From Sphacelaria rigidula (Eukaryota; Phaeophyceae; Sphacelariales), in the NCBI GenBank assembly GCA_964200075.2, contig CAXNAA020000510.1, positions 1 through 20,608 on the forward strand: DNA of 20,608 bases. The letters are read 5' to 3'. Made by a program: the position numbers and the translations under genes. The notes under the pieces were generated by a model that searched no databases, was not told the origin of the DNA, and was given only the letters and a program-made list of their open reading frames with translations. This document shows, piece by piece, positions 18,620-20,608 of this stretch (its first letter is position 1; the number at the start of each line of letters is the position of its first letter).

Positions 18620-20060
18620 CTTTTTCGCCGTTGAAGAGCATTGGACGCAGGTGCACTTTTTGTCATTTTTTCACTTGATTTTAGAGTACATTTTTTCGCG
18701 CCCATTTCATTCTCCCTGAACTGAAGCTCTGAGAAGCCAGTATTGGCTCTTACTTGATTTTAGAGTACAGCGGAGTACAGCGAAGTACAGCGAAACGGGG
18801 CCGTCGTTCTGTCAACCTCTGACACGTTTTCCGCTTCGATTTCGGTAGACATTTCGCTTGAGGTCGATTCGGGAGCATCGCTTTCATCGCTTTCTCGGCA
18901 GTGTTCTGCATGGTGTTTTCATCCATTTCGTTCCGCCGTTTTTTCCTTGCCGTGGAGGTAGACCCTTCGTTCGTCGACCCTTCGTCCACGTCACACGGCA
19001 TACAGGCCTTCCAATCGCTCCGCCGTTCTTGGTCAGAATCCCAGAACGTTCACATAAGCTCTGAGAACCGAGCATTTCCCCGTACTATAGTGAGTCGCGA
19101 AGTTTCCCGTGTGTACAGACCAGAACACAGAACAGAACGTCTCTGCTATCATGAGTCGAGGACTTTCCCAGCGTCTCTGCCCGGTCAAGCAATACCTGAC
19201 TTCACAGATCACAGTATCACAGTATCACAGTATCACAGTACACGTTTTCCGCTTCCATTCCGCCAGACATTTCGCTTCAGGAGGTTTCAGGAGCATCGCT
19301 TTCCCGGCAGTGTTTTGCATAGTATTTTCATCCATTTCATATTCATAACCGTTCCGTCGTTTTTTCCACCGCACACAGGCCTCCCAATCGCTCCGCTTTT
19401 TTTGGTCGGAATCCCAGAACGTTCCCAGGAGCTCTGAGAACCGAGCATTTCCCCTCACTTGATTATACACAGGGCAGAACGTCTCTGCTATCATGAGTCG
19501 TGGACTTTCCCAGAGTCTCTCGTGGACTTTCCCAGCGTCTCTGCCCGGTTCTCTCAACCTCTTACAAGCATTACCTAATTTCACAGTATCACAGTATTTC
19601 CGCTTCCATTCCGCTACACATTTCGCTTCAGAAGGTTTCTTTTACACAGTATTTTCATCCAGTTCATATCCATAACCGTTCCGCCGTTTTTCCACCGCAC
19701 ACAGGCCTCCCAATCGCTCCGCTTTTTTTGGTCGGAATCCGAGAACGTTCCCAGGAGCTCTGAGAACCGAGCATTTCCCCTCACTTAACCCCTAGACCGC
19801 GAGGTTAGTCTTCTGTTGAATCGGCATCAATTTCAAGTGAAATATTAGTTATATCATTCAGTTTTTTCGCCGTTGACGAGTGTTTCATCTTTTTCACTTG
19901 ATTTTAGACTAACTTTTTTAGAGTACAACGAAACGGGGTCATATCGTTCTTTCAACCTCTGAGAACGCAGCGTTGCCTCTTGCTTGATTTCACACACGTT
20001 CTTCATGTCAGCATCTTCGCTTTCATTCTGCTAGTCATGCGTTTGGAGGGTTTGGAGTGC
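18620..20060. repeat. complex tandem array of units of about 350-420 bp
   Basis: The block starting CCGCTTC and running through ACATTTCGCTT, a TTTTCATCCA core, AATCGCTCCG, GAATCC, CTCTGAGAACCGAGC and GACTTTCCCAG occurs at 18831, 19249 and 19600, with spacings of 418 and 351. A separate head module (TTTTTCGCCGTTGA, then CACTTGATTTTAGA, then GAAACGGGG and CAACCTCTGA) appears before the first unit (18619-18824) and again after the third (19862-19962). A short microsatellite (CACAGTAT)n lies at the start of units two and three. Copies differ by substitutions and sizeable indels, so this is a mid-age segmental tandem duplication. Confidence 0.85.
18750..19790 (-). pseudogene. tandem, decayed copies of an unknown protein-coding sequence
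   Basis: On the reverse strand, copy B (open 19584 to 19225, 119 codons) and copy A (from about 19046 to 18750) read in parallel: FWDSDQ, WxAC, KKRRN, MDENTMQNTA, KAM, AKCL and KRKTC in the same order. Between those motifs A is longer by 48 nt, shorter by 12 and longer by 9, all multiples of three. Three changes within MDENTMQNTA are synonymous (AAC/AAT, ACC/ACT, CAG/CAA). That is the footprint of a sequence once under protein-level constraint. Copy A has a TGA just before its TFWDSD and a frame-breaking length difference further upstream; copy C (about 19790 to 19600) has lost one A in its lysine run and has a stop after DENTV. I recognise no family; the product would be basic, with Cys and Trp residues. 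It is probably a relic, though copy B could still be expressed. Confidence 0.45.
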
Positions 20061-20219
20061 AAACACTCTATTTTACTCTATAAGCTTTCCGCGCTCTGTG
20101 GCGTGGATGAGGAAGTTCCTACGGGTTCCGTTTGACCGTTCGAGATGCCACCTGTCATAATGAGCCGCGAACTGCTTTTTCCAACTTCATGTGTACCCTG
20201 GGATAATGGCAAAAACACG
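20061..20219. other. unassigned spacer
   Basis: Mixed-composition sequence between the tandem array and the paired hairpins; nothing recognised. Confidence 0.5.
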
Positions 20220-20261
20220 TGCGGCTAGTGAGTGCCGCATGACCACGGCCCCGACCGTGGT
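20220..20261. other. two adjacent GC-rich hairpins
   Basis: TGCGGC (20220-20225) pairs with GCCGCA (20234-20239) across 8 nt. Two bases later ACCACGG (20242-20248) pairs with CCGTGGT (20255-20261) across 6 nt. Both stems are perfect and sit about 60 bp before a sharp drop to AT-rich DNA. They could belong to a structured RNA or to the border of an inserted segment. Confidence 0.6.
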
Positions 20262-20317
20262 GCAACTTGGGTCACACTTTCAATCCAAGCCAGCACAACC
20301 AACGCAGGGTATAGTAC

Positions 20318-20545
20318 AACTTTTCATTATCTGCTTTTGAAAAAGATAAAAAGTATGAGGTGCCAAAAATAATAAAAGCTACCAAAAGACTAATAAGTAG
20401 AAAAGTAAAATAGAATAGTATTCATGAAAACAAAACATATTTACAAAGCTATTCAAAAGCACACTTTTATTTATTAAATTGGTTTAGAATTAAAACAACA
20501 TTTAATTTTAACGTTAGTTATTTGATGAATAACACCCAAAAAAGC
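20318..20545. other. AT-rich block, possible organellar or foreign insertion
   Basis: Bases 20341-20520 contain 39 G/C in 180 (about 22 percent), against 38 in 60 for the line 20221-20280, and the composition recovers by about 20545. On the reverse strand one frame running from about 20470 down through 20320 has a single TAG and reads as hydrophobic segments (such as SILLFYLLVFW) suggestive of a mitochondrial membrane protein. No specific protein can be named. Alternatives are a matrix-attachment or origin-like AT tract, or a transposon tail. Confidence 0.45.
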
Positions 20546-20608
20546 TGTACCACAGTATCATGTCGCACTCTCTCTCATCTCTCACTACTCGTCGCGTGGT
20601 CGAGTCTG

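Noticed and set aside
18901-19437. 178-codon forward open frame
   Set aside because: It is the complement of the reverse-strand repeat frame; the length differences between copies that respect codons do so on the reverse strand reading, which also shows synonymous changes.
20320-20480. Cytochrome oxidase subunit 2 fragment in the AT-rich block
   Set aside because: Only a loose hydrophobic pattern after an F-H pair suggests it; no diagnostic residues can be confirmed, so no gene name is given.
1-20608. CRISPR array, phage module or bacterial defence operon
   Set aside because: No evenly spaced short repeats with unique spacers exist, there is no compact gene cluster, and the overall character is eukaryotic intergenic DNA.

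Overview
The window looks like gene-poor, repeat-rich eukaryotic nuclear DNA, not a bacterial, phage or organelle region. In 20.6 kb I find no reading frame I can tie to a known protein family. Most open frames are under 110 codons, many lack an ATG, and no operon-like packing or consistent coding strand is visible. The sequence is instead full of low-copy tandem repeats, inverted repeats, tRNA-like Pol III promoter modules and homopolymer tracts. Two 10-N gaps and read-end artefacts point to a draft assembly. A nuclear scaffold of an alga or other protist would fit, but nothing here fixes the taxon, and exons split by introns could escape an eye-only reading.

Layout. 1-122 is an almost pure G tract. 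123-8230 holds no recognisable gene; it contains a tRNA-like module broken by a gap (1170-1239), two 15-bp tandem duplications, a G-quadruplex motif and a few hairpins. 8230-9860 is denser: a hairpin, a telomere-like stretch, a tRNA-like module ending in T6 (8796-8886), an inverted repeat, and a diverged tandem array seeded with AGTAC microsatellite. 9861-12006 is featureless apart from the longest ATG-started frame (204 codons, reverse strand, unrecognised), which runs on into the repeats beyond. 12007-14200 is the richest part: a three-copy repeat forming an inverted pair, a probable false duplication across a poly-C tract and gap, a reverse-strand tRNA-like module with T6 and a GC-rich hairpin, and a foldback about 285 bp long with a perfect 31-bp core.

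14216-17480 is mostly anonymous. 17485-17916 is an open forward frame with a 27-bp minisatellite and an acidic C-terminus. 18099-18290 holds a stable hairpin and a perfect 25-bp tandem duplication. 18620-20060 is a tandem array of units roughly 350-420 bp. On its reverse strand, two copies share a reading frame whose length differences (48, 12 and 9 nt) are all multiples of three, so the repeat probably descends from a protein-coding gene. The window ends with two adjacent GC-rich hairpins and a sharply bounded AT-rich block (20318-20545), probably an insertion of organellar or foreign DNA.

The best candidates for something undescribed are the foldback with its conserved centre, the antisense coding repeat, and the two tRNA-like modules that keep both promoter boxes and a terminator while losing the tRNA fold. 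No multi-gene system is visible.
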